From assembly GCA_965371445.1 (NCBI GenBank), contig CBDUYN010000036.1, positions 1 to 64,000 on the forward strand: a stretch of DNA of 64,000 nucleotides, in the 5' to 3' direction. Of the stretch, positions 16,001-32,200 are shown in pieces. Every line of letters starts with the position of its first letter. Positions within the stretch are counted from its first letter, which is position 1. The notes beneath the pieces are model-generated. The model had not been told where the DNA came from and searched no databases. It saw only the letters and a program-made list of their open reading frames with translations. Both the position numbers and the translations under genes were made by a program. The stretch is from DASWIG01 sp965371445 (lineage in GTDB: Bacteria > Acidobacteriota > Thermoanaerobaculia > Multivoradales > J023).

Positions 16001-17978
16001 CCGAGGTGAAGATCACGTAAGCGAAATTCCGCGGCTCTACCGGGCAGGGGGGCTCGACGCTGCGGCGGCTGAGGGCTTCCGACTCCCGATCCAGAAGCAC
16101 ACGCTCCGTCGTTTCCCCGAGCTCCGCCGGAGCGTACCCCGTCCGGCTCACCAGCAGGCGGACCCCGGCGTCTTCGATCATGAACCGCAACCGTTCGGCC
16201 GGCAGCTTGCCGTCCAGAGGCACGTAGCCGCCTCCCGCCTTGAGGGCCGCCAAAACGGCGACGACCATCTCCGGCGAGCGCGGCAGGCAGACCCCGACCA
16301 TCTCCCCGGGTTGAAGCCCCAGGGAAAGCAGGTGACGGGCCAACTGGTTCGCCTTCGCCTCCAGCTCGCCATAGCTCAGCCGCTGCTCCTCGAACAACAG
16401 CGCCGTGGCGTCGGGCGTGCGCCTGGCCTGCGCCGCGAAGAGGTCGTGCAGGCAGCCGGTTCCCCGCCATGCCTGACGCGTGTCGTTCCACTCCGTCAAG
16501 ACCTGGTGGCGCTCGCCCGCGCTCAGCAGGGAGAGCTCGCCGAACCGCAGGCCGGGATTTTCCACCAGGCTCAAAAGCACGTTCTCGAAGTGACGCAGGA
16601 AGCGCCGCGGGGTCGTCGGCAGGAAGAGCACCCGGTTGTACACCAGGGTGCCCATGAGCTCTTCGCCGCGCTCTTCCAGCAGAAAGGTCAGGTCGAATTG
16701 AGCACCGCCCGTGCCGACGTCGATGACCGAAAAGGTCAGGTCTGGCAGACGAAACGTCGGGACGACCGCCGGCTGGTAGGAGAAGAGGACTTGAAACAGG
16801 GGAGTGTGGCTTTCGCTGCGCTCGGGATGGACCTCCCGGACGACCTGGCCGAAAGGCACCTCCTGGTTCGCCAGGGCGTCGAGCGTCGTCTGGTCGAGCC
16901 GCTTCAAAAGCTCCGAGAGCCGCGGGTCCCCGGAGAGGTCGGCGCGCAGAGCCAGCGTATTGAGCAAGAGCCCGACGACGTTTTCCAGCTCGGTCCGGTT
17001 GCGCCCGGCCACCGGGGTGCCCACACAGACCTCCCGCGCCCGCGTCCAGCGCCCCAACAACGCCGCAAAGGCGGTGAGGCAGAGGGTGAAAAGCGAGCTC
17101 CCGCTCTCCTGGCGCAGGCGAAGCAAGGCCTCGCGCAACGGCCCTGGGCAACGCCACAGGATCACCTCGCCGTCCAGGGCAACCACCGAAGGACGCGGCC
17201 GGTCCGTCGGCAAGCTCAGGACCGACGGCACCCCGGCGAGCTGCTCGCGCCAGTAGGCCAACTGGTCGTCGTAGGCGCCGCTCTCCAGTTGCCGCCGCTG
17301 CCAGCGCACGAAGTCGGCATACTGGATCTGCGAGTCGGGCAGCCGCGGCTCCTCGCCCGCCGCCAGGGCGCGGTAGACGGTGAGCAGCTCCCGGTAGAAG
17401 ATCGCGTCGGACCAGCCGTCGGAGACCACGTGGTGCACGGCGCGCACGAGCACGTGCTCCTCGCGCCCCAGGCGGATCAGCAACAGGCGCAGCAGCGGAC
17501 CCCGGGACAGCTCGAAGGGGACGTTGGCCATGAGCCGGGCCAGGGGTTCCAGGCGGGCCTCGCGCCGCTCCGGCGGCAGGGCTTCGAGGGAGAGCACCGG
17601 CATCTCGAGGCGCATCACGTCCCGGACCTCCTGGAACGGTCCGTTCGCGCCTTCGCGGAGGATCGTGCGCAGGCTCTCGTGCCGGCCGACGACAATACCC
17701 AGGCCGCGCCGCAGGGCCGCGACGTCGAGGCGGCCGCGCAGCCGGGCCGCGGCGAGGATGACGTAAGCCGGGGAGCCCGGGTCCAACTGCTCCAGGAGCC
17801 ACAGCCGGCTCTGGCCGTAGGAGAGGGGGACCTCCTCCCCGTCGCGCGGCGTGATCCGAAAGGCTTGCAGGGAACCCTCACCCGATCGCCCGGCCAGCTT
17901 CTTGAGCAGGAGTTGCCGCTTCGCCGGCGACAGCTTCTCCATGCGGCGGGCGATGTCTGATTTTTGAATCTCGCTCAT
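10038..17978 (-). CDS. NRPS: C-A-PCP-E-C-A-PCP (gene E)
   Basis: 2646 aa, two modules. First C has HHVVSDG near 184. The first A domain (FDLSVYD near 703) gives code DLYDFSLVW. This is close to the cysteine code DLYNLSLIW but has Asp for Asn at pocket position 278, so the substrate is uncertain. PCP LGGDSI-type site (VGGDSI) is near 1057. An epimerization domain carries HHLAVDGVSW near 1247 plus the downstream RTVGWFT and NYLGQLD motifs. The next C (YHHLLLDGWS near 1718, SMQQGMLFH start) has the features of a DCL domain, as expected after an E domain. The second A domain (FDISIW near 2228) gives DIWEVTADD; three acidic pocket residues suggest a basic substrate such as Arg, Lys or Orn. PCP VGGHSL is near 2577. 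The protein ends in an acidic tail (EEVEEFEI), a plausible partner for the docking domain in the next protein. ATG at 17978 is preferred over a TTG six bases upstream because of an AGGAG site at good spacing. Confidence 0.95.
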   Translation of the reverse strand: MSEIQKSDIARRMEKLSPAKRQLLLKKLAGRSGEGSLQAFRITPRDGEEVPLSYGQSRLWLLEQLDPGSPAYVILAAARLRGRLDVAALRRGLGIVVGRHESLRTILREGANGPFQEVRDVMRLEMPVLSLEALPPERREARLEPLARLMANVPFELSRGPLLRLLLIRLGREEHVLVRAVHHVVSDGWSDAIFYRELLTVYRALAAGEEPRLPDSQIQYADFVRWQRRQLESGAYDDQLAYWREQLAGVPSVLSLPTDRPRPSVVALDGEVILWRCPGPLREALLRLRQESGSSLFTLCLTAFAALLGRWTRAREVCVGTPVAGRNRTELENVVGLLLNTLALRADLSGDPRLSELLKRLDQTTLDALANQEVPFGQVVREVHPERSESHTPLFQVLFSYQPAVVPTFRLPDLTFSVIDVGTGGAQFDLTFLLEERGEELMGTLVYNRVLFLPTTPRRFLRHFENVLLSLVENPGLRFGELSLLSAGERHQVLTEWNDTRQAWRGTGCLHDLFAAQARRTPDATALLFEEQRLSYGELEAKANQLARHLLSLGLQPGEMVGVCLPRSPEMVVAVLAALKAGGGYVPLDGKLPAERLRFMIEDAGVRLLVSRTGYAPAELGETTERVLLDRESEALSRRSVEPPCPVEPRNFAYVIFTSGSTGKPKGVMVRHEPAMRLIAWVNRTFEVGPGDRMLFVASLSFDLSVYDIFGMLAAGGSIRIASGEDLEEPERLVRLLQEDGITFWDSAPAALQQLAPLFPSPGEGSETLRRVFLSGDWIPVPLPDQVRASFPRARVISLGGATECTVWSNFYPIERVDPSWPSIPYGRPMKNARYLVLDPRMGPCPIGVPGDLCIGGHCLSGGYASAPALAAERFVPDPFAEHPGDRLYRTGDLARFFNDGNLEFLGRQDAQVKIRGFRVELGEIETALTRYEGVRDAVAVIDGPSGPAAVRAGRLVAYVVPRTPEAAPRVEDLRVFLGDILPEYMVPSTFMFLDAIPLTANGKLDRKALPSPSGQEETAGFVAPSTPAEELLAGIWRQVLGLRDVGVHDNFFEVGGDSILSIQVVSQARAAGLRLSPRQVFQNPTVAEQAAVAVAAGSAGDEAASVTGPVPLTPIQQSFFASRSAVHQHFNQAVLLAPVERLDAGRLAAASEVLVLHHDALRLRFFQDSGAQDSGAWHQESRAQGGPSPCTVIDLSRVPSDRQAGVLGSVADASHRGFDPSRGALQRLVLLDLGAERAQRLLWVIHHLAVDGVSWRVLLADLESCYRQLERGEAPVLPPRTASFGRWAQALEELGRSGDLAEELDFWTEAGRARAALPVDDPRAPNTVATTRKVEVALAEEETRALLYDVPAVYRTNIDEVLLTALVLAFRKWTGERGLRLALEGHGREEELVGGLDLSRTVGWFTSLYPVSLEVAEGGPGETLKAVKERLRSVPHHGVGYGVLRYLGAAEARQRLGARPDPEVIFNYLGQLDTALSASFWRPAEEASGARADSRGLRESLLEVSGGVQAGRLRLRWEHGARHRRSTVETLARGYLESLRALIDHCRTVGFGGHTPSDFPLADLDQTSLDALLASRGPVEDLYPLTSMQQGMLFHTLYEPGSGTYVEQLSATLRGPLDPERLRRAWRSVVRRHSVLRTAFLWEGLEEPLQLVLEEPRLPWREEDWRELSAAERRERLDAELEDDIRRGFDLDEAPLMRILLIRAGEESWHFAWSYHHLLLDGWSSGLVFRDALAYYRGQEPPGIPPYRAYVAWLREHDLAETEAFWRATLEGFTTPTLLAEGRRGDTRDLAAYRQRETRLAPETTEALRAVAARHSLTLNTLLQGAWSLLLAGTTGRRDVLFGATVSGRSAGPEGRESMVGLFINTLPVRARVEAEGECFPWLAAQQAAHAEAREHEHSPLERVQLWSGFGAEQPLFDHILVFENFPVGAALQEDEDLRPSDVRVFERTNYPLTVDVVPESALLMKLSYEASLFEDTAALRILGHFGHLLSGLSQDPLRLRELSLLGPAERHQLLLEWNVTPPAEAPAAFVELFARQAGATPEAVAAVCEDRRATYRQLDRRTNAVARRLIDAGVDGETVVTILAERGIDFLLAVLSIWKAGGAYLPLDPRHPAGRHRQVLGASGSGLVLVSRELLSSLTEALGEPASCRVQVLEDLVEEAGESSEPLPARGRPENLAYVLYTSGSTGLPKGAMVEQRGMVNHLRAKILDLGIESGDRVAQNASQCFDISIWQFLAALWVGGRVVIYPDEVAHDPARLLAAVREDAVTILEVVPSMMQMMVADEEEVPSPLPRLRWLVPTGEALPVELARRWHGVFPRIPLVNAYGPTECSDDVTHHVLRGPVDAAARTIPIGRPVLSLRLYVLAPDLSPVPFGRPGELFVAGIGVGRGYLSDPRSTATAFLPHPFATDERLYRTGDLGRFTTEGELEFLGRVDHQVKLRGFRIELGEIETALSRHETVEQAVVVMRETASGNQQLVAWLVSCPGEEVEPAALREFLRERLPEHMVPAFFAPLDGLPLSPNGKVDRRALSVRELAADAQSTVAPRTPLEEELVGLWRELLAIETLGVRDNFFHVGGHSLLVTQLFSKIRKKYLVELPLRAFFEAPTVEELAERIELARWADRAEPSSADHSANDLAAEEVEEFEI

Positions 17979-17984
17979 CTTCAA

Positions 17985-17989
17985 CTCCT
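17985..17989 (-). promoter_or_regulatory. Ribosome binding site for gene E
   Basis: AGGAG on the minus strand, six bases before ATG 17978. It places the start at this ATG rather than at the in-frame TTG at 17984, which would sit directly against the site. Confidence 0.8.
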
Positions 17990-18011
17990 GGCGTCAAGGC
18001 TCAGACCCCTG

Positions 18012-20465
18012 CTATTCGTAGCGCAGGGCCTCGGAGGGCTCCACGGCCAGTGCCTTGCGGATCGGCATGAACGTCGCGACGAGCGTCACCAGAAAGAGCG
18101 GCGGGACGATCAGGACGAAAGCGATCGGATCGGTCGGTGCCACGTCGTAGAGCAGGCTCGACATGACGCGGCTCAAAGCGAAAGCCGCGCCGACGCCGAT
18201 CGTGATTCCAATCACCATGTCGAGGAGCGACTGCTTGAGCACCAACACGACGACCTCTCCCTTCCTGGCTCCCAACGCCACACGGACTCCGATCTCACGG
18301 GTCCGACGGCTGGCCGAATACGACATGACGCTGTAGATCCCCAGCGTCGTCAAGACGACCGCGGCGCCGGCGAAGAGCAGCATGAGGATCGTCCTGAAAC
18401 GTATCCCGCTCACGTCTTCCGCCATGCTCTCCTCCATGGTGATGGCCTCGAACACGGCACGTGTCGGATCGATTTTCCGGACCACGTCGCGAACCATTTC
18501 GACCATGGTGGCCTTGTCGGTTTCCGTACGGACGAAGACGTTGACCTGCGCCGCGGGGAGCTGGTCGAAGGTGACGTAGCAATCGCGGAGCATCTCGGAA
18601 TGAGAACGTCCCAGGCCCCGCATGCGCGCGTTGGAGACGACGCCGACGACCGTACGCCACCCATCCTGGCCGAAGACGTTGACCACACGTTTCCCGATCG
18701 CGCTCTCGCCCGGCCACAGCTCGTCGGCAATCGCCTTGCTGATGACGATGGTCGCGAGGCCGTCGGCGCGGTCCGTCTCGTCGAGCATCCGCCCCGCGAG
18801 CAGTCGCAGCCCGATCTTTTCCGTCGCTCCCGGGGTCACGAAGTGGATCCAGGTGTGCAGACGGCTGTAGGACGGATCCGCTTCCTTGCCCTCCGGGACC
18901 ATGTACAGAAACGTCGTGCTCGATCCCGGCAGCCCCATGCCCCAGAGGCCGGCGTCGATCACCCCCGGTAGCGCGGAGACACCCTCCTCCAGGTTGCGGA
19001 AGAAGACCCGAGCGATCTCCTCGTCCTCCTCGTAACGCGGGCCGTCGAGGATCAGCCGCATGTACACGAGGTTTTCGGTGTCGAAGCCGTAATCGGTCTT
19101 CGTGAACTCGTAGATGCTTCGGGCCATGAGACCGGCGCCGACCAGGACGGCGACGGAGAGGGCAACCTGCAGGACGACCAGGCCACGGCGCAAGAGGTTA
19201 CGCTCCCGGCCGCCGCCGCCCGTACCCGCACCACTCGGCCGCAGGAGGTCGTGGAAGCTGACCTTGGCGGCACGGATCACCGGCACCAGGCCGAAAAGCA
19301 GCGTCGTGGCCAGAGCCAGGAGCAGGGTGACCAGGAACACGCTCTTGTCGACCGACACCTCGGCGAAGCTGTACAGGTTCAAGGGATCGCTGGCGAACAC
19401 CAGCTTGACACCGGCGTAGGCCAGGAAGAAACCCACCAAGCCGGCGGCCAGCGCGATCGACACGCCCTCCGCCATCGCTTGATGGACGAAGCTCCGGCGC
19501 CCGGCGCCCATGGCCATCCGGACGGCGAATTCCCGGAGACGCTCGACGAAACGGGCGAGCAGCAGAAGCGTCACACTGATGCAGCTCAGGAAGAAAACCA
19601 GGCCGGACCCGAGGCCGAGCACCGTGACGGTGTCGTTTAACCGGCCAAATTGGGTACGCAGGTCCAAAAACGAGGTCACGCGCGCCTCGACGTTCTTGTT
19701 GGTGTCGGGATATTCGTTCTGCAAAGCGATCGACACCGCCCTCATACCGGCGTGCGCCTGCTCGACCGTGACACCCTCGCGGAGACGTCCGACGACGACC
19801 GACGTGTAGAAGCGGCGGTCCTCGACGAACCCTGGCGACCCCTCGACGGCACTCCGCCGATAGGGCACCACGACTTCCATGGGCTCATAGCGGAGCCAGC
19901 GGGTCTTCTGCACCATGACCCCCACGACTTCGTAGGGATTGCCTCCCAGGGCGATCGACTGGCCGACGATGTCCGGGTCGCCGCCGTATTCCGACTGCCA
20001 GAAACCGTAGCTCAAGACGACGACCGGGATGCCGGTCGGCGGCTGGTTGTCGGCCTCGGTCAGCCGCCGTCCGAGGGCCATCTCCACGTCGAGCGTGTCG
20101 AAGAAGTACGGATCGACAAACATCATCATGACGCGTTCGGCGCCGTCGTCCCGCTGGACCGACGACGGGAAGTTCGTAAAGGCCGCCAGACCGTCGAAGA
20201 ACTCCACGCCGCGTTCTTTCCAGTCCTGGATGTCGACGTAGGAAATCGCCTCGCGATTATGGATCGGCTCGGGACCCCTTCTCCACATCATGATGATGCG
20301 CTCGGGGTCTCGGTACGGCACCGAGCCGAAATAGATGGACTGCGCGAGAGACAGGATCATCGTTACGAATCCGATTCCCAGGGCCAGGATGAGGACCACC
20401 AGAGAGGTAAACCGAGGGCGTCTGGCAAAGGATCTGAGACCACTGCGGATGTCTTTGCTTAGCAT
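18012..20465 (-). CDS. ADOP-type ABC permease (duplicated MacB/FtsX permease, no ATPase)
   Basis: 817 aa membrane protein with two tandem MacB-like units, each a periplasmic domain with FtsX-type helices, giving about eight transmembrane segments. Visible hydrophobic stretches include SLVVLILALGIGFVTMILSL near the N-terminus, then VFFLSCISVTLLLLA, LVTLLLALATTLLFGLV, VLQVALSVAVLVGAGLMA and ILMLLFAGAAVVLTTLGIYS, with two more near the C-terminus. The C-terminal PSEALRYE is typical of the family. The length and duplicated layout match the acidobacterial duplicated orphan permeases, which lack a linked ATPase; none is present here. Its place inside the operon, between synthetase genes D and E, suggests export of the product or self-protection, but this is inferred. 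The start at ATG 20465 is supported by AGGAAGG just upstream. Confidence 0.9.
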   Translation of the reverse strand: MLSKDIRSGLRSFARRPRFTSLVVLILALGIGFVTMILSLAQSIYFGSVPYRDPERIIMMWRRGPEPIHNREAISYVDIQDWKERGVEFFDGLAAFTNFPSSVQRDDGAERVMMMFVDPYFFDTLDVEMALGRRLTEADNQPPTGIPVVVLSYGFWQSEYGGDPDIVGQSIALGGNPYEVVGVMVQKTRWLRYEPMEVVVPYRRSAVEGSPGFVEDRRFYTSVVVGRLREGVTVEQAHAGMRAVSIALQNEYPDTNKNVEARVTSFLDLRTQFGRLNDTVTVLGLGSGLVFFLSCISVTLLLLARFVERLREFAVRMAMGAGRRSFVHQAMAEGVSIALAAGLVGFFLAYAGVKLVFASDPLNLYSFAEVSVDKSVFLVTLLLALATTLLFGLVPVIRAAKVSFHDLLRPSGAGTGGGGRERNLLRRGLVVLQVALSVAVLVGAGLMARSIYEFTKTDYGFDTENLVYMRLILDGPRYEEDEEIARVFFRNLEEGVSALPGVIDAGLWGMGLPGSSTTFLYMVPEGKEADPSYSRLHTWIHFVTPGATEKIGLRLLAGRMLDETDRADGLATIVISKAIADELWPGESAIGKRVVNVFGQDGWRTVVGVVSNARMRGLGRSHSEMLRDCYVTFDQLPAAQVNVFVRTETDKATMVEMVRDVVRKIDPTRAVFEAITMEESMAEDVSGIRFRTILMLLFAGAAVVLTTLGIYSVMSYSASRRTREIGVRVALGARKGEVVVLVLKQSLLDMVIGITIGVGAAFALSRVMSSLLYDVAPTDPIAFVLIVPPLFLVTLVATFMPIRKALAVEPSEALRYE

Positions 20466-20470
20466 TTTCA

Positions 20471-20477
20471 CCTTCCT
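20471..20477 (-). promoter_or_regulatory. Ribosome binding site for the permease gene
   Basis: AGGAAGG on the minus strand, five bases before ATG 20465, overlapping the last bases of the oxidoreductase gene. It decides for this ATG over the TTG at 20480. Confidence 0.8.
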
Positions 20478-21642
20478 CAAGTTGGAAAAGAAGAGATCTT
20501 CCGAAGCCGCGCCTCGCGTTCGTGGCCGAAAGCCGGGTTGACGGTACAGGTCGAGCCCTCCGCGGCCAGCTCCGCGTCGGTGCAGACACCGCAGAAAGTG
20601 CAGGGCACGATGTCCTCAAGACGGCCTTCGCTCACCTTGCGGGGCAGCTCCGGATCGGCGATCAACGCGCGGCCCATGGCCACCAGGTCGATTTTACCCG
20701 CCGCCAGGGCGCTCTCGGCGAGCGGTGGCGGTATCCGGCCGCAGGCGACGACCGGGATGGAGACGGCCCGGCGGATCTCTTCGGCGTAGGGCAAAAGCCC
20801 GCCCTCCGGCCAGCTCATGGGGTCGACCCGGACCTCGCCGACCAGGGAGACCGAGATGTCGAGGACGTGGACCCCGGCCTCCTCGAGCCATTTCGCGACC
20901 TGCCGCGTCTCCCCGAGGGTGATGCCGTCGGCAAGCGGCTCAAAGCCCTCCACGCACCGGCATTCGACGGCGCTCAGGCGGCAGAGCAGCGGGTAGCTCG
21001 TGCCCACTCGCCGCTGGACCGCCGCCACGACCTCGAGGAGGAAGCGGGCACGGTTCTCGAGCGTGCCGCCGTACTCGTCGCGGCGGTGGTTGTAGGTTGG
21101 GGAGAGGAATTGGGAGAGGAGATAGCCGTGGGCGGCGTGCAGCTCGACGCCGTCGAAGCCGGCCATCCGGACGCGGGCCGCGGCCGCGGCGAAGCGTTCG
21201 ACCAGCTCGGGGATCTCGTCGGCGCGCAGCTCGCGGGGCGTCTCGCCGAAGTGGTTGGGGATCGGCGAAGGGGCCACGGGCTGCTCGCCGGTGATCATCG
21301 AGGTGGCCTTGCGGCCGGCGTGGTGGAGCTGCAACACCACGGCGGCCCGGGCGCCGCGGACGGCGTGGGCCAGCTTCCGCAGGCCGGGCAGGAACTCGTC
21401 GCCGTCGGCGCGCAACTGGCGCGGCGTCAGGTGTCCCCGCGGTGCCTCGATCGAGGTCGCCCCCACCAGCACCAGGCCGGCGCCGCCCTCGGCCCGCGCC
21501 CGATACGCCTCGACCATGCGCTCGCTCACCTGCCCCGACGGCTCCGCAAAGCCGCAGTCCATGGGGGCCATCACCATGCGGTTCCTGAGCTTCAGGCGAC
21601 CGCAGGTGAAGGCGGAGGTCAGGTGGGGGAAGGTTGGACGGC

Positions 21643-21646
<4 letters not shown>
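20477..21646 (-). CDS. Old yellow enzyme family FMN oxidoreductase with Fe-S motif
   Basis: 389 aa NADH:flavin oxidoreductase/OYE-type TIM barrel. The N-terminus LKLRNRMVMAPM and the HAGRKA and GFDGVELHAAHGYLLSQFLS motifs are diagnostic, with FMN-binding and active-site histidines in HAAHGY. Near the C-terminus CTFCGVC plus a later Cys before VNP resembles the 4Fe-4S site of 2,4-dienoyl-CoA reductase-like members. The protein stops soon after this motif, so the NAD(P)-binding half of those enzymes is missing. ATG 21646 overlaps the stop of gene D as ATGA, which fixes the start and implies coupled translation. The family reduces activated C=C bonds. Possible roles are reduction of the enoyl group made by the DH domain of gene A or another tailoring step; the substrate cannot be told from sequence. 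Confidence 0.92.
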
Positions 21647-29250
<7,604 letters not shown>

Positions 29251-29256
29251 CTCCAC

Positions 29257-32200
29257 CTAGTCGCCTGTTGCATGGAGGTCGAGGAGAGTCTCCTCTACCT
29301 CGTCGTCGGACAATTCCGCCAGGACGGCCATGATCTCCTCGTGGTCCTCTTTCTCCCGGACGGTCTGAATCTGTGCCACCTCTCGGGCCTGTTCTTCCAC
29401 GGTGGCGAGGATGAAGAGCTTGTCGACCGGCATCTCGACGTCGAACCTCTCGACGATCCGCGAGTGGATCTGGGTGGCGATCAGGGAATCACCGCCGACC
29501 TCGAAGAAGTTGTCGTGGAGCCCGATCCGGGCGATGCCGAGGACCTGCTCCCAGATGGCGGCGACGCCCTTCTCCTGCTCGCTCTCCGGTGCCACGTACT
29601 CGTCGCCGCCGATGGCGAGGGCCTCCTCGAGGGGACGGCGGCGGGTGGGGAGCCGGTTCCAGGCGGCGGCCATGGCCGCTGCCGGCTGGTGGGTGAGAAG
29701 CACCCGGCGGAGCTCCGGAGCACGGAGCACGGCGGCCAGGGCCGAAGCGCCCAGGTGGGGCGGCAGCCCGCCGTTTGTCCCCCTCCGGGCGAGCCCCCCG
29801 CCGGCCGTCCCGCCGTCGATCGGCACGCCCCAGGCCAGGCTCCGCCAGGCGGCGCCCTCCCCCCGCGAGGCGCGGGCCGCGAAGTAGAGGTCGGTCGCGT
29901 TGGCCGGACCCGAGAGCTCGTCGCCGGCCGCGGCGAGCGGCGAGACGAGCAGCTTCATCTCCGGCTCCTCGTCCGCCAGGCCCTCCTCCAGGGCGCTGAG
30001 GGTGGCCGACGCCGACGCCAGGACGCTGGCGTAGGCCGCCGCGTCGAGCTCGTCCTCGAGCCCGGCACCGTTCCAGGCTCCGGCGGCGTGCAGCACGCCG
30101 CGGAGGCGACCCCAGCGTTCCCGGGCCCGGCCGACGGCCGCCGGGATCTCCTCCGCCGTGCTCTTCCAGACCTCGACCTCCGCTCCCGCCGCCTCCAACC
30201 GACCCACTTTGCGGACCCGCTCGGCCAGCTCCCGCCGCCGTTCGTGCCAGCGCTCCACCACCGTCTCCAGGTACTCGCCGGCGCGCAGGTCGACGTCCTG
30301 CTGGACGACCAGCAGCGAGTGGTCGACCGTGGCGCGCTCCTCGGCGTCGAGGGGAAAGACGCCGTGGTAGGAGAAGCCGAGCCCGGCGAGCAGCTCCTCC
30401 CACCGGGCCGGCTCGAGGAGCGGGTGCAAGGTACGGATCTCGTCGGCGTAGAGCCACCAGCCCTCGGCCAGCCCCCAGATCAGGCTGATCCAATGCTGAT
30501 CCCGGGTCGGCTCGAGGATCATCGTCCAGCCCCCGGGGGCCAGCAGGCGCCTCAGGTTGCGCATCGTCTCGGCGACGTCCGGGGTGGCGTGGACCACGTC
30601 GAAGGCGAGCAGGACGTCGAAGCCGTAGCGCTCGTAGCCCTGCGCCGCCGGATCCCGCGTCACGTCGAGGACGCCGAAGCGCAGGAAGTCGAGCCCCCGT
30701 GCCGCCGCCTCTCTCTGACCGGCGACCACGAAGGCGCGGCCGATGTCGGTCATGTGGTACTCGACGTTTGCCCCCCGCAGGGCTTCGGCCAGCTCCCAGG
30801 TCAGGTTGCCGTCGCCGGCACCGAATTCCAGGACGCGCAGCGGCCGGTGGGAAAGCCCGGCGGCTGCCTCCCGGATCACCTCGACCATCACAGGGTAGAA
30901 GATCCGGTTCACGGAGTAGCGGTCCTGGGTCTCCATCACCTGGCGCAACATCTCCGAGCTGCCGCCCGGGAAGAGGATGCTGACCGGGTCGACCTCGCCC
31001 CGAAAAGCCTCCGGGTAACGGGTCGCGCAATGGCCGACGCAGTCGACGCCCGGCGCGAAGTCGGGGTGCAGCTCCTTGGCGAGCTCGCCCAGGGCCTTGG
31101 GATCCGACAGCTCTTCCGGCAGCTCACGGAAGGTGACGCCGTCGTCGTCGAGCGCGACGATCCCGGCGCGGCACAGCACGTAGAGCAGGTAGTCGAAGAA
31201 GCGCTCGAAGCGCGGCACCACCGAGAGCTTCTCCATGAGCTCGCCGCGGGTGGTACATAGCCCCGGACGCGCGTCGGCGTGCTCGGCGAAGAAGTGGTAG
31301 CTCCAAGCGGCGCACAGAGCGTCGGCGAGGGTCTCGAAGTCCTCGGGCACGCTCTGGCGCTCGACGGTCTCGGCGAGCCGCTCCATCCGTACCGAGATCT
31401 CGGCTCGCGACATGTCGATGCCGGCGGCGTCGGCGGCGAGCTGCGCCAGAAAGGCGCTCATCTCCTCCGACGACGGCGGCTTCTCCTCCAGGAGGACCGG
31501 CCACTCTTGCCGCGGCGGCAGGGCCTCGGACTCGAGGAGGACGAGACGCCGGACGCCGTCGCCCGCGGCGCCGTCGCCGTAGCTCAACGCCTGGGCGAGG
31601 CTGAATCCGGGCTCGCTCAGGCCGCCGGTGAGGAGCCAGGTGCCCGCCGGCAGCCCCGCGTCGGTCTCGCCGGCCGGATCGCCGGACGCCGGATCGCCGG
31701 CCGCCGCCTCGACGGCCGGCAGGAAACGCCGTCCGCCCCGGTAGGCGACGGTCAGCTCTTGCGGCGCGGCGTCCACCTCGGCGGCCACCTGGGCCGACAA
31801 CCGCGGCAGGGAAGCGGCCTCCGAGGTGGCGTAGAGGTCCAGGTGGCGGCAGACGACGTGGGCCGTGCCCCGGGTGAGCGAGCGGCAGACGGCGGGCAGG
31901 ACGGCCGCCCCCGGCCGCGGCATCTCCTGGACGAGGACCTCGTGGAGACCGTCGGTCAGGACCCAGAGGGCGAGCGGAGCGTCCGCCCGGCGGTCGAGAG
32001 CGCGGGCGAAACGCAGCAGGGGTTCGAAATCCTCCGCCGCCTCGGCGTCGGTGTCCAGGCGCCGCAGGTCGAGGATCACCTCCGGCAGCCCGGGGAGGGA
32101 GTCGAGGAGCTTCTCGGCGTCTTCCGCCTCCGCCGGTCCGGCCCGGCGAACGACGCGTCCGGCGCCGGCGAGCCGGTGCTCCAGGGCCTCGGCCAGGGGT

